Notes: generated by a model from the sequence alone, not told the origin. A stretch of 64,000 nt of DNA from Gammaproteobacteria bacterium (GCA_024640085.1 JAHEFR010000004.1:1-64000); one strand, 5' to 3'; counted from the first letter of the stretch, positions 1 to 8,246 are shown. Program-made: numbers and translations.

Positions 1-488
1 TGCTGCCGGTCACCGGGATTGATCCGTTCGGGACTGTAGCCGGCATAGAAATCCTCATTGAACCTCAGGCCGGACAGTGCCTCGAGGATAGGCACGCAGA
101 TCTCTTCGGTGGCCCCCGGATAGACCGTGGATTCATAGATCACCACGTCGCCCGGGCCCAGCACCTTGCCGACGGTCCTGCTGGCCGCCTCCAGAGGATG
201 CAGGTCCGGCTGCTTGGCGTGATCGATGGGCGTCGGCACAGTGACCACATAGACATTGCAATCTTCCAGCCCGGATGGGTCGCTGGAGAAAGTAAGCATC
301 CCGGCCGACGAGAGCTCTTCGGGATCGATTTCGAGGGTGCTGTCCCGGCCGGACTCCAGCTCGGCAATACGGCCCGCATGAATGTCGAAGCCCACCGTGG
401 GATAACGGCGGCCGAAGGCGACTGCCAGCGGGAGCCCCACGTACCCCAGTCCGATGACCCCTATTCGAGCACTCTGCAGTTCGATCAT
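1..488 (-). CDS. Nucleotide-sugar dehydrogenase (UDP-GlcNAc/GalNAc-type), N-terminal part, cut by window edge
   Basis: The ATG is at 488 and the frame stays open to base 1, giving 162 visible residues. An N-terminal Rossmann fold is clear: GLGYVG at residues 13-18 is the GxGxxG loop. VPTP at 84-87, ESTVYPGAT at 119-127 and YSPERINPGD at 151-160 are hallmarks of the UDP-glucose/GDP-mannose dehydrogenase family. The SPERINPGD variant resembles the WbpO/TviB branch, which oxidises UDP-N-acetylhexosamines to uronic acids for O-antigen or capsule. The catalytic Cys lies outside the window, so substrate is inferred. Nothing antigen-related follows on the right; the partner genes would lie to the left of the window. 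Confidence 0.9.
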   Translation of the reverse strand, partial: MIELQSARIGVIGLGYVGLPLAVAFGRRYPTVGFDIHAGRIAELESGRDSTLEIDPEELSSAGMLTFSSDPSGLEDCNVYVVTVPTPIDHAKQPDLHPLEAASRTVGKVLGPGDVVIYESTVYPGATEEICVPILEALSGLRFNEDFYAGYSPERINPGDRQ

Positions 489-894
489 GACCGTCTCTTT
501 CCTGGTGTGATGTTGGGAATCGCTGCGCCGCCGTCTGCTCCGTCGGGCAGGACAGCGGCTGCTGGCCGGCAGTCTAAGGCTTTTGCGATCGAGGCTCTAT
601 GACTGAGTTCACAGCCCACGGGCCCGCTCAGGTGTTCCGACGCGTCCTGGCAGGGTGTCGAGATCATGGACCGCCGCTGGGCCAGGGACACCCGTCGGCC
701 CGACGGCGGACCGCCACATGTGGCACCCACGCCCGGCATGCATGCGCCCTCGCCGGTACCGGAAGTGACCCCGCGATCCCCATCCTGCGCAGGATAGCTG
801 TCGGGCGGGTCTCGAAACCGGGCGGCCATCTGATAATATTCCGCCAATATCCTGCTCGGCCCGACAAGACTCCAACAAGGAAAGCCAGCTCCCG
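489..894. other. 406-bp intergenic region between divergent genes
   Basis: This gap separates the minus-strand sugar dehydrogenase from the plus-strand antiporter operon and must carry both promoters. A GATAAT at 832-837 could be the -10 of the antiporter operon, but no good -35 lies at the right distance. An AAGGA ribosome-binding site sits shortly before the ATG at 895. Open frames here have no family signature. I see no tRNA, repeat or clear terminator. Confidence 0.4.
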
Positions 895-1371
895 ATGATC
901 CGCGTCCTCAGCCTGATCTTCGTCCTTTCGGCGGTCTGGCTGCTGCTATCGGGCCACTACGACACCGTGTTCTACGGCCTCGGCGCTGTCTCCGTGGCGT
1001 TGACGGTGTGGGTCTCGGCCCGGATGAAGGTGATCGACCACGAAGGGCACCCATTCCACATCGCCGGCAGGGTATTCATCTATTTCCCCTGGCTCTTCTG
1101 GGAGATCATCAAGTCCAACATCGACGTGGCCCGGCGCGTGCTCAGTCCCTCCCTGCCAATCAGTCCACGGGTGTTCGTCGTTCAGGCCAGCCAGAAGACG
1201 GCCGTAGGGCGCACCATCTACGCCAACTCCATCACTCTGACTCCCGGGACAGTCACGATCGACGTACGCGGCTCGGAACTGGAGGTGCACGCCCTCACGG
1301 AAGCTTCGGCGGAGGGCATCCAGTCCGGCGTGATGGATGCCCACGCGACTCGTTTCGAGGGCACAGGCTGA
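895..1371 (+). CDS. mrpE: Monovalent cation/H+ antiporter subunit E (MrpE/MnhE)
   Basis: A 158-residue membrane protein of the MNHE family. Two N-terminal hydrophobic helices (about residues 3-45) are followed by the amphipathic YFPWLFWEIIKSN segment near 62-74. The soluble C-terminal part carries the conserved TIYANSITLTPGTVTID stretch (about 109-125). MrpE is an accessory subunit of multisubunit Na+(Li+,K+)/H+ antiporters and has an archaeal MbhA counterpart. It is the first gene of a ten-gene plus-strand run, and its TGA overlaps the ATG of mrpF, implying translational coupling. Confidence 0.93.
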   Translation: MIRVLSLIFVLSAVWLLLSGHYDTVFYGLGAVSVALTVWVSARMKVIDHEGHPFHIAGRVFIYFPWLFWEIIKSNIDVARRVLSPSLPISPRVFVVQASQKTAVGRTIYANSITLTPGTVTIDVRGSELEVHALTEASAEGIQSGVMDAHATRFEGTG

Positions 1372-1646
1372 TGTTCGTTGCCGCGACCGTCGCCATCCTG
1401 GTCACCATGGTGCTGGCCATCGTCCGCACGCTGCTCGGCCCGACCGTGTATGACCGCATTCTGGCGGTGAACATGTTTGGCACCAAGACCGTGCTCCTCA
1501 TCGCCGCCATCGCCTTTATGAGCGGGCGCACCGACCTGCTGGATATCGCGCTGGTCTACGCGCTGATCAATTTCATCGGCATCGTGGCGGTGCTGAAGTT
1601 CTTCGAGTACGGCGAATTCAGCCGTGGCGGGCGGGGGCGGCCTTGA
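1371..1646 (+). CDS. mrpF: Monovalent cation/H+ antiporter subunit F (MrpF/MnhF)
   Basis: A 91-residue protein with three predicted transmembrane helices (about 3-22, 34-52 and 58-76). The conserved loop GPTVYDRILAVN near 23-34 and the DLLDIALVYALINF segment are typical of MrpF/MbhB. The start ATG at 1371 overlaps the mrpE stop by one base. The stop overlaps the next start in the same way. In Mrp complexes this small subunit packs beside subunit G and the MrpA C-terminal portion. Confidence 0.93.
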   Translation: MFVAATVAILVTMVLAIVRTLLGPTVYDRILAVNMFGTKTVLLIAAIAFMSGRTDLLDIALVYALINFIGIVAVLKFFEYGEFSRGGRGRP

Positions 1647-1963
1647 TGGACGCGTCGCTGGACCTGGTCTGCTGGGTACTGATCCTTGTCGGCGGCGCCT
1701 TCGGCATCACCGGCGGTATCGGGATCGTGCGCATGCCCTCCTTCTTCACCCGCATCCACGCCGCCGGCATGGCGGAGACGATGTGCGCGCCGCCCATCCT
1801 GCTGGCGATGATGATCCAGGCAGGCTGGAGCCTGGTGACCTTCAAGCTGGTGCTGATCCTGATCTTCCTGTTCCTGACCAGCCCCACCGCATCGCACGCC
1901 CTGGCCAAAGCGGCGCTCCACGGCGGTGTCCCTCCCGTCGATCCCGGTGCTGACGATCGATGA
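1646..1963 (+). CDS. mrpG: Monovalent cation/H+ antiporter subunit G (MrpG/MnhG)
   Basis: A 105-residue protein with three hydrophobic helices and the diagnostic GIVRMPSFFTRIHAAG motif near residues 25-41. A second conserved block, LTSPTASHALAKAA, lies near the C-terminus. I take the ATG at 1646, which overlaps the mrpF TGA by one base, rather than the in-frame TTG at 1643. The stop overlaps the next gene by four bases (ATGA). MrpG corresponds to MbhC in archaeal membrane-bound hydrogenases. Confidence 0.92.
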   Translation: MDASLDLVCWVLILVGGAFGITGGIGIVRMPSFFTRIHAAGMAETMCAPPILLAMMIQAGWSLVTFKLVLILIFLFLTSPTASHALAKAALHGGVPPVDPGADDR

Positions 1964-2523
1964 ACCTCGACCTCACTATCGACGTCCTGCTGCTGGCCTT
2001 CATGGCGGTGATCGCCATCGCCGTCGTGCGCATGCGGGATCTGTTCGGTATCGCCATGCTGTTCAGCGTGTTCAGCCTGCTCTCCGCCGGCGTGTTCACG
2101 GTCATGGACGCGGCGGATGTGGCCTTCACCGAGGCCGCCGTCGGAGCCGGCGTCTCAACGATCCTGATGCTGGCGACGCTGACCCGGACGGCGCGAGAGG
2201 AGCAGCCGAAGCGGTCCAGGAACCCGACGCTCCCGCTAATCGTCGTGTTCGTGACCGGCGCGCTGCTGGTATTCGGCACCAGCGACCTGCCCCGAATGGG
2301 TGATGCCAGCGCGCCGGCCCATCATCACGTCGCGCCTCGATATATCGAGGATTCCGAGAGAGAGATCGGCATCCCCAATATCGTCACCTCGGTGCTGGCC
2401 AGCTATCGCGGCTACGACACCCTCGGCGAGACCACGGTTATCTTCACCGCGGGCGTAGCGGTGATGGCGCTGCTGGGAATTCGCCGGCGTCGTCGGCGAG
2501 AGGAGCCAGGAGAGGAGGACTGA
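1960..2523 (+). CDS. MbhD-MbhE fusion (DUF4040 plus MrpA C-terminal-like domain)
   Basis: A 187-residue membrane protein. The first about 75 residues match the DUF4040/MbhD type: three helices with RMRDLFGIAMLFSVFSLLSA and an ADVAFTEAAVGAGVST stretch. The second half (about 90-185) resembles MbhE, with a helix, a soluble loop containing HHHVAPRYIEDSE, then GIPNIVTSVLASYRGYDTLGE and a final helix. In canonical Mrp systems both parts form the C-terminus of MrpA; here they are free of the NuoL-like pump portion. The C-terminus is very basic then acidic (RRRRR, EEPGEED). Its order between G and B subunits equals that of the archaeal Mbh module. Confidence 0.85.
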   Translation: MNLDLTIDVLLLAFMAVIAIAVVRMRDLFGIAMLFSVFSLLSAGVFTVMDAADVAFTEAAVGAGVSTILMLATLTRTAREEQPKRSRNPTLPLIVVFVTGALLVFGTSDLPRMGDASAPAHHHVAPRYIEDSEREIGIPNIVTSVLASYRGYDTLGETTVIFTAGVAVMALLGIRRRRRREEPGEED

Positions 2524-2945
2524 TGCTTCACCACACGGTCCTGAGAGTGGTCGCGAAGCTGCTGATACCGATGATCCTGCTGTTCGCCCTGTATGTCCAA
2601 TTCCACGGGGACTACAGTCCTGGCGGCGGCTTCCAGGCGGGGGTCATCTTCGCCGCCGGCATCATCCTGTATGCCCTGATCTTCGGCCTCGAGGACACCA
2701 TGGACGCTCTGCCTCCGGGGGTGCTCAAGATCCTCTCTCCACTCGGCGTCCTGATCTATGCGGGCGTCGGCGTCGACACCCTGCTGCTGGGCGGCAACTT
2801 CCTGGACTACAATTTCCTCGCCCACGAGCCTACCCATGGCCAGCACCTGGGCATCTTCCTGGTGGAACTGGGCGTGGGCGTCACCGTGTTCTCCACCATG
2901 CTACTTCTTTACTATGCCTTCGCCGGACGGGAGCCCGGGCAGTGA
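2523..2945 (+). CDS. mrpB: Monovalent cation/H+ antiporter subunit B (MrpB/MnhB, MbhF-like)
   Basis: A 140-residue protein of the MnhB domain family. The signature YVQFHGDYSPGGGFQAG (about residues 24-40) is followed by three further helices and a late GQHLGIFLVELGVGVTVFST motif. The start overlaps the previous stop by one base, and the stop overlaps the GTG of mrpC by four bases. MrpB contributes to the membrane sector near the cation path in structurally known Mrp complexes. Confidence 0.93.
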   Translation: MLHHTVLRVVAKLLIPMILLFALYVQFHGDYSPGGGFQAGVIFAAGIILYALIFGLEDTMDALPPGVLKILSPLGVLIYAGVGVDTLLLGGNFLDYNFLAHEPTHGQHLGIFLVELGVGVTVFSTMLLLYYAFAGREPGQ

Positions 2946-3295
2946 CGGTGTTGCACCTGTACAACTACGAGATCGCCATCTTCCTGGCGATGGTCGGCTT
3001 CTACGTGGTGGTCTCCCGGGGCAACCTGGTCAAGAAGGTCGCCGGACTGTCCATGTTCCAGACCTCGGTATTCATTCTGTACATCAGCATGGGCGTGGTG
3101 GACGGCGGCACCGTGCCGATACTCGTCGAGGGAATGACCCATTATTCCAATCCCGTCCCCCACGTCCTGATCCTGACCGCCATCGTGGTCGGCGTCGCCA
3201 CCACCGCGGTGGCGCTGTCGCTGATCATCCGCATCAAGGAAGCCTACGGCACGGTCGAAGAAGACGAGATCCACGAGCAGGACAAATCGTTCTGA
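2942..3295 (+). CDS. mrpC: Monovalent cation/H+ antiporter subunit C (MrpC/MnhC, NuoK-like)
   Basis: A 117-residue NuoK-like protein with three helices. A GTG start at 2942 gives the four-base overlap with mrpB. NLVKKVAGLSMFQTSVFIL and the block NPVPHVLILTAIVVGVATTAVALSL are conserved in MrpC/MbhG, the homologue of NuoK of complex I. The C-terminus is acidic and ends in EDEIHEQDKSF. The TGA overlaps the ATG of the first D-type subunit by one base. Confidence 0.93.
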   Translation: MTVLHLYNYEIAIFLAMVGFYVVVSRGNLVKKVAGLSMFQTSVFILYISMGVVDGGTVPILVEGMTHYSNPVPHVLILTAIVVGVATTAVALSLIIRIKEAYGTVEEDEIHEQDKSF

Positions 3296-4788
3296 TGGCG
3301 CACGCTTTTCTCGATAACCTGCCGGCCCTCCAGGTGGTGATCCCGCTCCTGTCAGCGCCGCTGTGTCTGGTGCTGGCCCGCTGGCCCCGCCTTGTCTGGA
3401 CCATGTGCACGCTGGTCACCTGGACAGCGTTCGGCATCGCCCTGGCGCTGTTGCAGACGGTTCTGGCAGAAGGGCCGGTCAGCTATGCCATGGGCGGGTG
3501 GGCGGCACCCTGGGGTATCGAATACCGGATCGACGCCGTCAATGCCTACGTGGCCCTGATCGTGACGGGCATCGCCGCCGTGGTGCTCCCGTATGCCTAT
3601 CGCAGCGTGCCGCTGTACATCCACGGCGAGCGGGTACCCCTCTTCTACGCCTTGTTGATGCTCTGTTTTACCGGCTTGCTGGGCATGACTGTCACCGGGG
3701 ACGCCTTCAACGTCTTCGTGTTCCTGGAGATCAGTTCCCTGTCCATGTACGGGTTGATCAGCCAGGGACGGGACCGCCGCTCTCTTACGGCATCATTCCA
3801 GTACCTGGTCATGGGCACGATCGGCGGCACCTTCGTGCTGATAGGCATCGGTTTTCTGTACGTACTCACCGGGACCCTGAACATGGCGGACCTGGCCGCC
3901 CGGCTCCCAGATGTCACACAGGTCAGGACCCTGCACACGGCGTTCGCCTTCATCGTCGTCGGTATCGGCCTGAAGCTGGCCATGTTTCCGCTGCACCTCT
4001 GGTTGCCGAACGCGTATGCCTACGCCCCCAGCACCGCCACGGTCTTTATCGCCTCCACCGCCACCAAGGTGGCGGTATACATCCTGCTGCGATTCGTCTA
4101 CACGATCATGGGGCCGGCTCTCTTCTCCGAGGGCATTCCCTACGGTCAGATCGCCATTGTGCTGGCAGTGATGGGACTGCTCACGGGCAGCTTCGTGGCC
4201 ATCTTTCAGCAGAACATCAAGCGCATGCTGGCTTACTCCAGCATCGCCCAGATCGGTTATATCCTGCTCGGAATCGGATTCGCATCAGTGCTGGGGCTCC
4301 AGGCAGCCTTGCTGCACCTGTTCAATCACGCCCTGATGAAGGGCGCCCTGTTCATGGCGGTTGGCTGTTTCGTCTATCGGCTCGGCTCGATGAGCATCGA
4401 GGATATGGCGGGCGTTGGCCGGCGCATGCCCTGGACCTTCGCCGCCTTCGTGATGGGTGGTCTCAGCCTGATCGGCGTGCCGCTGACGGTGGGCTTCGTG
4501 AGCAAGTGGTACCTGGTGCTGGCCGCCCTGCAGAAAGGCTACTGGCCCCTGGCGGTGCTGATACTCATCGGGTCCTTGCTGGCGGTAGTCTACATCTGGC
4601 GGGTGGTAGAGACGGCCTGGTTCGCCAAACCGTCCCTGCGGGCGGCGGAAGTCCGCGAGGCGCCCCTGGCCATGCTGATCCCCACCTGGATCCTGGTGCT
4701 CGCCAACATCTATTTCGGCGTCAACACGACAATGACTGTCGGGGTGGCCGACCTGGCGGCCCGTACGCTGATGGAGAGCATGCGATGA
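3295..4788 (+). CDS. mrpD: Cation/H+ antiporter D-type pump subunit 1 (MrpD/MbhH-like)
   Basis: A 497-residue polytopic protein of the proton-translocating NuoL/M/N-MrpA/D family. The key ionisable residues are present: E145 in FLEISSLS, K227 in GIGLKLAMFPLHLWLP, K258 in TATKVAVY and K404 in GFVSKWY. The start at 3295 follows from the one-base overlap with mrpC. A longer open frame running back into mrpB has no homologous extension. This is the D subunit in the conserved E-F-G-A'-B-C-D order, so it most likely contacts subunit C directly. The stop overlaps the next start by four bases. Confidence 0.92.
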   Translation: MAHAFLDNLPALQVVIPLLSAPLCLVLARWPRLVWTMCTLVTWTAFGIALALLQTVLAEGPVSYAMGGWAAPWGIEYRIDAVNAYVALIVTGIAAVVLPYAYRSVPLYIHGERVPLFYALLMLCFTGLLGMTVTGDAFNVFVFLEISSLSMYGLISQGRDRRSLTASFQYLVMGTIGGTFVLIGIGFLYVLTGTLNMADLAARLPDVTQVRTLHTAFAFIVVGIGLKLAMFPLHLWLPNAYAYAPSTATVFIASTATKVAVYILLRFVYTIMGPALFSEGIPYGQIAIVLAVMGLLTGSFVAIFQQNIKRMLAYSSIAQIGYILLGIGFASVLGLQAALLHLFNHALMKGALFMAVGCFVYRLGSMSIEDMAGVGRRMPWTFAAFVMGGLSLIGVPLTVGFVSKWYLVLAALQKGYWPLAVLILIGSLLAVVYIWRVVETAWFAKPSLRAAEVREAPLAMLIPTWILVLANIYFGVNTTMTVGVADLAARTLMESMR

Positions 4789-6251
4789 CCCTGGTCGGGG
4801 CCATGCAGCTCGCCGTCGTCTTGCCGGCGGCGGCCAGCCTGCCCATCGCCGTCACCGGCCGGTCACCAAATCTGCGGGAGGCGGTCACCCTTTCGACCGC
4901 CGTGGTCGTGCTCCTTCTGGTGGCCTCCGCCGTCCCCGGGGTACTGGCCGGTGAGCGCCCCGAGATCACACTCATGGAGTTCGTGCCCGGGCTGTCCCTG
5001 ATGTTCCGCCTCGAACCCCTCGGCATGATCTTCGCGCTGGTCGCCAGCTTCCTGTGGCTGGTGACCTCGATCTACTCGATCGGCTACATGCGCGGGCACC
5101 ACGAGGAGAACCAGACGCGTTTCTACGCCTGTTTCGCCGTGGCCATCGCCAGCGCGCTGGGCGTCGCCTTCGCCGGCAACATGCTGACCCTGTTCGTCGC
5201 CTACGAAGTCCTGAGTATCTCGACTTATCCGCTGGTAACCCATTCCGGGACGGAAGAGGCGAAGCGGGCCGGGCGAGTCTATCTTGGCATCCTCCTGGGC
5301 ACGTCCATCGGCTTCCAGCTGCTGGCCATCCTCTGGACCTGGAACCTGACCGGCACCCTGGATTTCGAGGCCGGGGGCATCCTCGCGGGACACGCGGACG
5401 GGCCTGCGGCCGCCCTGCTGCTAGCCCTCTATGTATTCGGTATCGGCAAGGCGGCCGTCATGCCCTTCCACCGCTGGCTCCCCGCTGCCATGGTGGCGCC
5501 TACTCCTGTCAGCGCCCTGCTGCACGCCGTCGCGGTGGTCAAGTCCGGCGTCTTCGCCATCCTCAAGGTCTGTGTCTATCTGTTCGGACTGGACTTCCTC
5601 ACTAGTACCGGAGCCAGCGACTGGCTGCTCTATTTCGCCGGCGCGACGATCCTGCTCGGGTCCCTGGTGGCGATGCGCAAGGACAACCTGAAGGCGCGGC
5701 TGGCCTATTCGACCATCAGCCAGCTCTCCTACATCGTGGCCGGCGCGCTGCTGGCCAGCAGCCTGGCCGCCACCGGCGCGGCCATGCACATCGCCATGCA
5801 TGCCTTCGGCAAGATCACGCTGTTTTTCTGTGCCGGTGCCATCATGGTGGCGGCTCACAAGACAGAGATCAGCGAGATGGACGGCCTCGGGCGCGCCATG
5901 CCCTTCACCTTCGTCGCGTTCTTCATCGGCAGCCTCTCTATCATCGGCCTGCCACCCACCGGCGGCACCTGGAGCAAGTTCTACCTTGCCCTCGGCTCCC
6001 TGGAATCGGGGCAGATCTGGATGCTGGTCGTGCTGATGGTGAGTTCTATGCTCAATATCGCCTACCTGTTACCGCTGCCAGTCCGCGCCTTCATGGCGAA
6101 ACCGTCCACGGATCTGCCGGACAAGATCACAGAAGCGCCACTCCCCTGCCTCATCGCCATCGGTGTGACCAGCCTGGGCTGCCTGGCGCTGTTCTTCTAT
6201 CCCGATCTGCTGTACCAGCTGGCAAGCCTGGTCGGCGCGGGCGCCGGCTGA
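4785..6251 (+). CDS. Cation/H+ antiporter D-type pump subunit 2
   Basis: A 488-residue polytopic protein of the same superfamily. E141 (VAYEVLSISTYP), K222 (FGIGKAAVMPFHRWLP), K253 (VVKSGVFAI) and K398 (GTWSKFYLAL) match the conserved pump residues. It is clearly diverged from the first D subunit, for example PPTGGTWSKF in place of PLTVGFVSKW. Start 4785 overlaps the D1 stop (ATGA). In Mrp antiporters there is normally one MrpA and one MrpD pump; this protein may stand in for the pump part of MrpA, which is inference from position. Confidence 0.9.
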   Translation: MTLVGAMQLAVVLPAAASLPIAVTGRSPNLREAVTLSTAVVVLLLVASAVPGVLAGERPEITLMEFVPGLSLMFRLEPLGMIFALVASFLWLVTSIYSIGYMRGHHEENQTRFYACFAVAIASALGVAFAGNMLTLFVAYEVLSISTYPLVTHSGTEEAKRAGRVYLGILLGTSIGFQLLAILWTWNLTGTLDFEAGGILAGHADGPAAALLLALYVFGIGKAAVMPFHRWLPAAMVAPTPVSALLHAVAVVKSGVFAILKVCVYLFGLDFLTSTGASDWLLYFAGATILLGSLVAMRKDNLKARLAYSTISQLSYIVAGALLASSLAATGAAMHIAMHAFGKITLFFCAGAIMVAAHKTEISEMDGLGRAMPFTFVAFFIGSLSIIGLPPTGGTWSKFYLALGSLESGQIWMLVVLMVSSMLNIAYLLPLPVRAFMAKPSTDLPDKITEAPLPCLIAIGVTSLGCLALFFYPDLLYQLASLVGAGAG

Positions 6252-6267
6252 GCAACCGGAGCACGAC

Positions 6268-6555
6268 ATGGAAACACCCAGAGAACCCAAGCGATACCTG
6301 GACAATCCGGAGAACGTCACCCGCCTGTGGCGGCGGTTCGTAATGGCCTGTGCCGTCGTAGCGGCGCTGGACCTTTTCGGCCTCCTCGGGATCGTCTATC
6401 ACCGCCACGCGTCGCTGTTCGTCGAGGGCCTGCCAGGGTTCTATTGGGGATGGGGTTTCGTGGGCATTGTCTTCCTCGTCTTCGGCGCCATACAGCTCCG
6501 ACGCTTCGTGATGCGGCCCGAGAATTACTACGAGAGGCCCGGCGATGCCGACTGA
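6268..6555 (+). CDS. Small two-helix membrane protein inside the antiporter operon
   Basis: A 95-residue protein with two predicted helices (about 23-45 and 59-78). The N-terminus is hydrophilic (KRYLDNPENVTRLWRR) and the C-terminus ends RPENYYERPGDAD. I do not recognise a named family. It lies 16 bp after D2 and overlaps D3 by 11 bp, so it is part of the operon. A role as an accessory or assembly subunit linking D2 and D3 is inference only. Size and topology recall the small accessory subunits of Mrp/Mbh complexes. Confidence 0.75.
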   Translation: METPREPKRYLDNPENVTRLWRRFVMACAVVAALDLFGLLGIVYHRHASLFVEGLPGFYWGWGFVGIVFLVFGAIQLRRFVMRPENYYERPGDAD

Positions 6556-8239
6556 CATGCCGCCGTTCCTGCCGTTTCTTGTTGCCGCGCTGCTGGCGGC
6601 GGTCACCCGCGGGCGGCTGCGATCCGCGCTGATGCTGGCCACGCCCATCGCAGGGGCGCTCGCGCTGACGGGCATCGGGTCGGGCGAGCTCCTGCAGATC
6701 CAGGTCCTCGGCTATACGCTGACCCCCGTCCGGGTGGACGAACTCAGCCTGATGTTCGGCTACCTGTTCCATCTCGGCGCCTTTATCGCCGTGCTCTATG
6801 CCCTGCACACCGACGACACCCTGCAACACGTCATGGCCATGGCTTATGCGGGGGGCGCCGTGGGTGCCGTGTTCGCCGGCGATTTGATCACCTTCTTCCT
6901 TTTCTGGGAGGTGCTGAGCCTCAGCTCGGTGTTCCTGATCTGGGCCCGGCGGACGCCACAGGCCATCGCGGCGGGTTTCCGCTACCTGCTCCTGCAGATC
7001 GGCTCCGGCGTCACGCTCCTGGCAGGTCTTCTGGTCTACGTCGCCGCCACCGGCGAGGTGGCGATGAACCATATCGGGCTGGAAGCGCCCGGCGGCTGGC
7101 TGATCATTCTGGCCCTTGGCCTGAAGTGCGGCTTCCCGATGCTGCACATGTGGCTCACGGACGCCTATCCCGAGTCGACGCCGACAGGCGCGGTCTTCCT
7201 ATGCATGTTCACCACCAAGTGCGCCATCTATGCCCTGACCCGGAGCTTCGCCGGCGCCGAGCCGCTGATCTACATCGGCGCTTTCATGACGTTCTTCCCC
7301 ATCTTTTTCGCGGTCATCGAGAACGACCTGAGGCGGGTCCTCTCATACAGCATGATCAACCAGCTCGGCTTCATGGTTTGCGGGATCGGCCTGGGCAGCG
7401 CCCTGGCGCTCAACGGCACGGTGTCCCACGCCTTCAACGACGTGCTGTTCAAGGGGCTGCTGTTCATGTCCATGGGCGCGGTACTGACGATGACCGGCAC
7501 CACGAAGGCGTCCGAGCTGGGCGGGCTGTACAAGACCATGCCCCAGACCACCGCGCTGTGCATCGTGGGCGCGGCCTCGATCTCCGCCATCCCCCTGTTC
7601 TGTGGGTTCGTGAGCAAGTCCATGATCATGCAGGCGGCCCTGGACCAGGGTCACACCATCATATGGTTCTTCCTCCTGTTCGCCTCCGTGGGCGTATTGG
7701 AGCACGCGGGCATCAAGATCCCCTTCTTCGCCTTCTTCGCCCACGACTCGGGCCGGCGCCCGGCCGAGCCGCCGGTCAACATGCGCGCGGCCATGGCGGT
7801 GGCCGCCGCGCTTTGTATCGTCATCGGGGTTTTCCCGGAGGCGACGCTCTACCGGCTGCTGCCCTTCGACGCGTCCTATCACCCCTATGACATGACCCAC
7901 GTCGTCACCCAGGTGCAGCTGCTGATGTTCGGCGCCCTGGCGGTGTTCTGGATGATGCGCACGGGCCGTTATCCGACCGAGGAGCGAGCCGTCAATCTGG
8001 ACTTCGACTGGATTTATCGCCGACTGCTTCCCGCCGCTATCCGCGGCGGAGAGAGGGTCCTGTCACCGGTCTGGGACGGCGCCAGGAAGGGCGTCGTCGC
8101 GCAGTTCTCCGGGTTGGTAGCCCTCCTGTTCCGCTACCACGGGCCCGGTGGTGCTCTGGCCAGGACCTGGCCCACGGGCAGCATGGCCATATGGGTCGCG
8201 GTGCTGCTGGCGGTCTTCGTGGTGGTGTATTACCTGTGA
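6545..8239 (+). CDS. Cation/H+ antiporter D-type pump subunit 3, long C-terminal extension
   Basis: A 564-residue polytopic protein, longer than D1 and D2. Conserved pump residues are E122 (LFWEVLSLSS), K194 (LGLKCGFPMLHMWL), K225 (TTKCAIYA) and K358 (GFVSKSM). After the core it carries an additional section (about 420-564) with a cytoplasmic-looking stretch RTGRYPTEERAVNLDFDW and a terminal helix (about 545-562). This layout recalls the lateral-helix-bearing C-termini of NuoL-like subunits, though similarity in sequence is not shown. A GAGAGG precedes the ATG at 6545. A second in-frame ATG at 6557 would remove the overlap with the small gene. Confidence 0.88.
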   Translation: MPTDMPPFLPFLVAALLAAVTRGRLRSALMLATPIAGALALTGIGSGELLQIQVLGYTLTPVRVDELSLMFGYLFHLGAFIAVLYALHTDDTLQHVMAMAYAGGAVGAVFAGDLITFFLFWEVLSLSSVFLIWARRTPQAIAAGFRYLLLQIGSGVTLLAGLLVYVAATGEVAMNHIGLEAPGGWLIILALGLKCGFPMLHMWLTDAYPESTPTGAVFLCMFTTKCAIYALTRSFAGAEPLIYIGAFMTFFPIFFAVIENDLRRVLSYSMINQLGFMVCGIGLGSALALNGTVSHAFNDVLFKGLLFMSMGAVLTMTGTTKASELGGLYKTMPQTTALCIVGAASISAIPLFCGFVSKSMIMQAALDQGHTIIWFFLLFASVGVLEHAGIKIPFFAFFAHDSGRRPAEPPVNMRAAMAVAAALCIVIGVFPEATLYRLLPFDASYHPYDMTHVVTQVQLLMFGALAVFWMMRTGRYPTEERAVNLDFDWIYRRLLPAAIRGGERVLSPVWDGARKGVVAQFSGLVALLFRYHGPGGALARTWPTGSMAIWVAVLLAVFVVVYYL

Positions 8240-8246
8240 AGAGAAC

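Noticed and set aside
599-898. Plus-strand open frame of about 99 codons in the gap before mrpE
   Set aside because: It shows no family signature or ribosome-binding site, and its composition is that of non-coding GC-rich DNA. It runs into the start of mrpE.
2758-3294. Upstream extension of the first D-type subunit into mrpB and mrpC
   Set aside because: The 5' part is an out-of-frame reading of two well-supported genes. The ATG at 3295 overlaps the mrpC stop and matches the family N-terminus.
3363-4784. Long open frame joined to the second D-type subunit (962 codons in total)
   Set aside because: The N-terminal half is a shadow of mrpD1 with low-complexity Arg/Gly/His content. The real start is the ATG at 4785.
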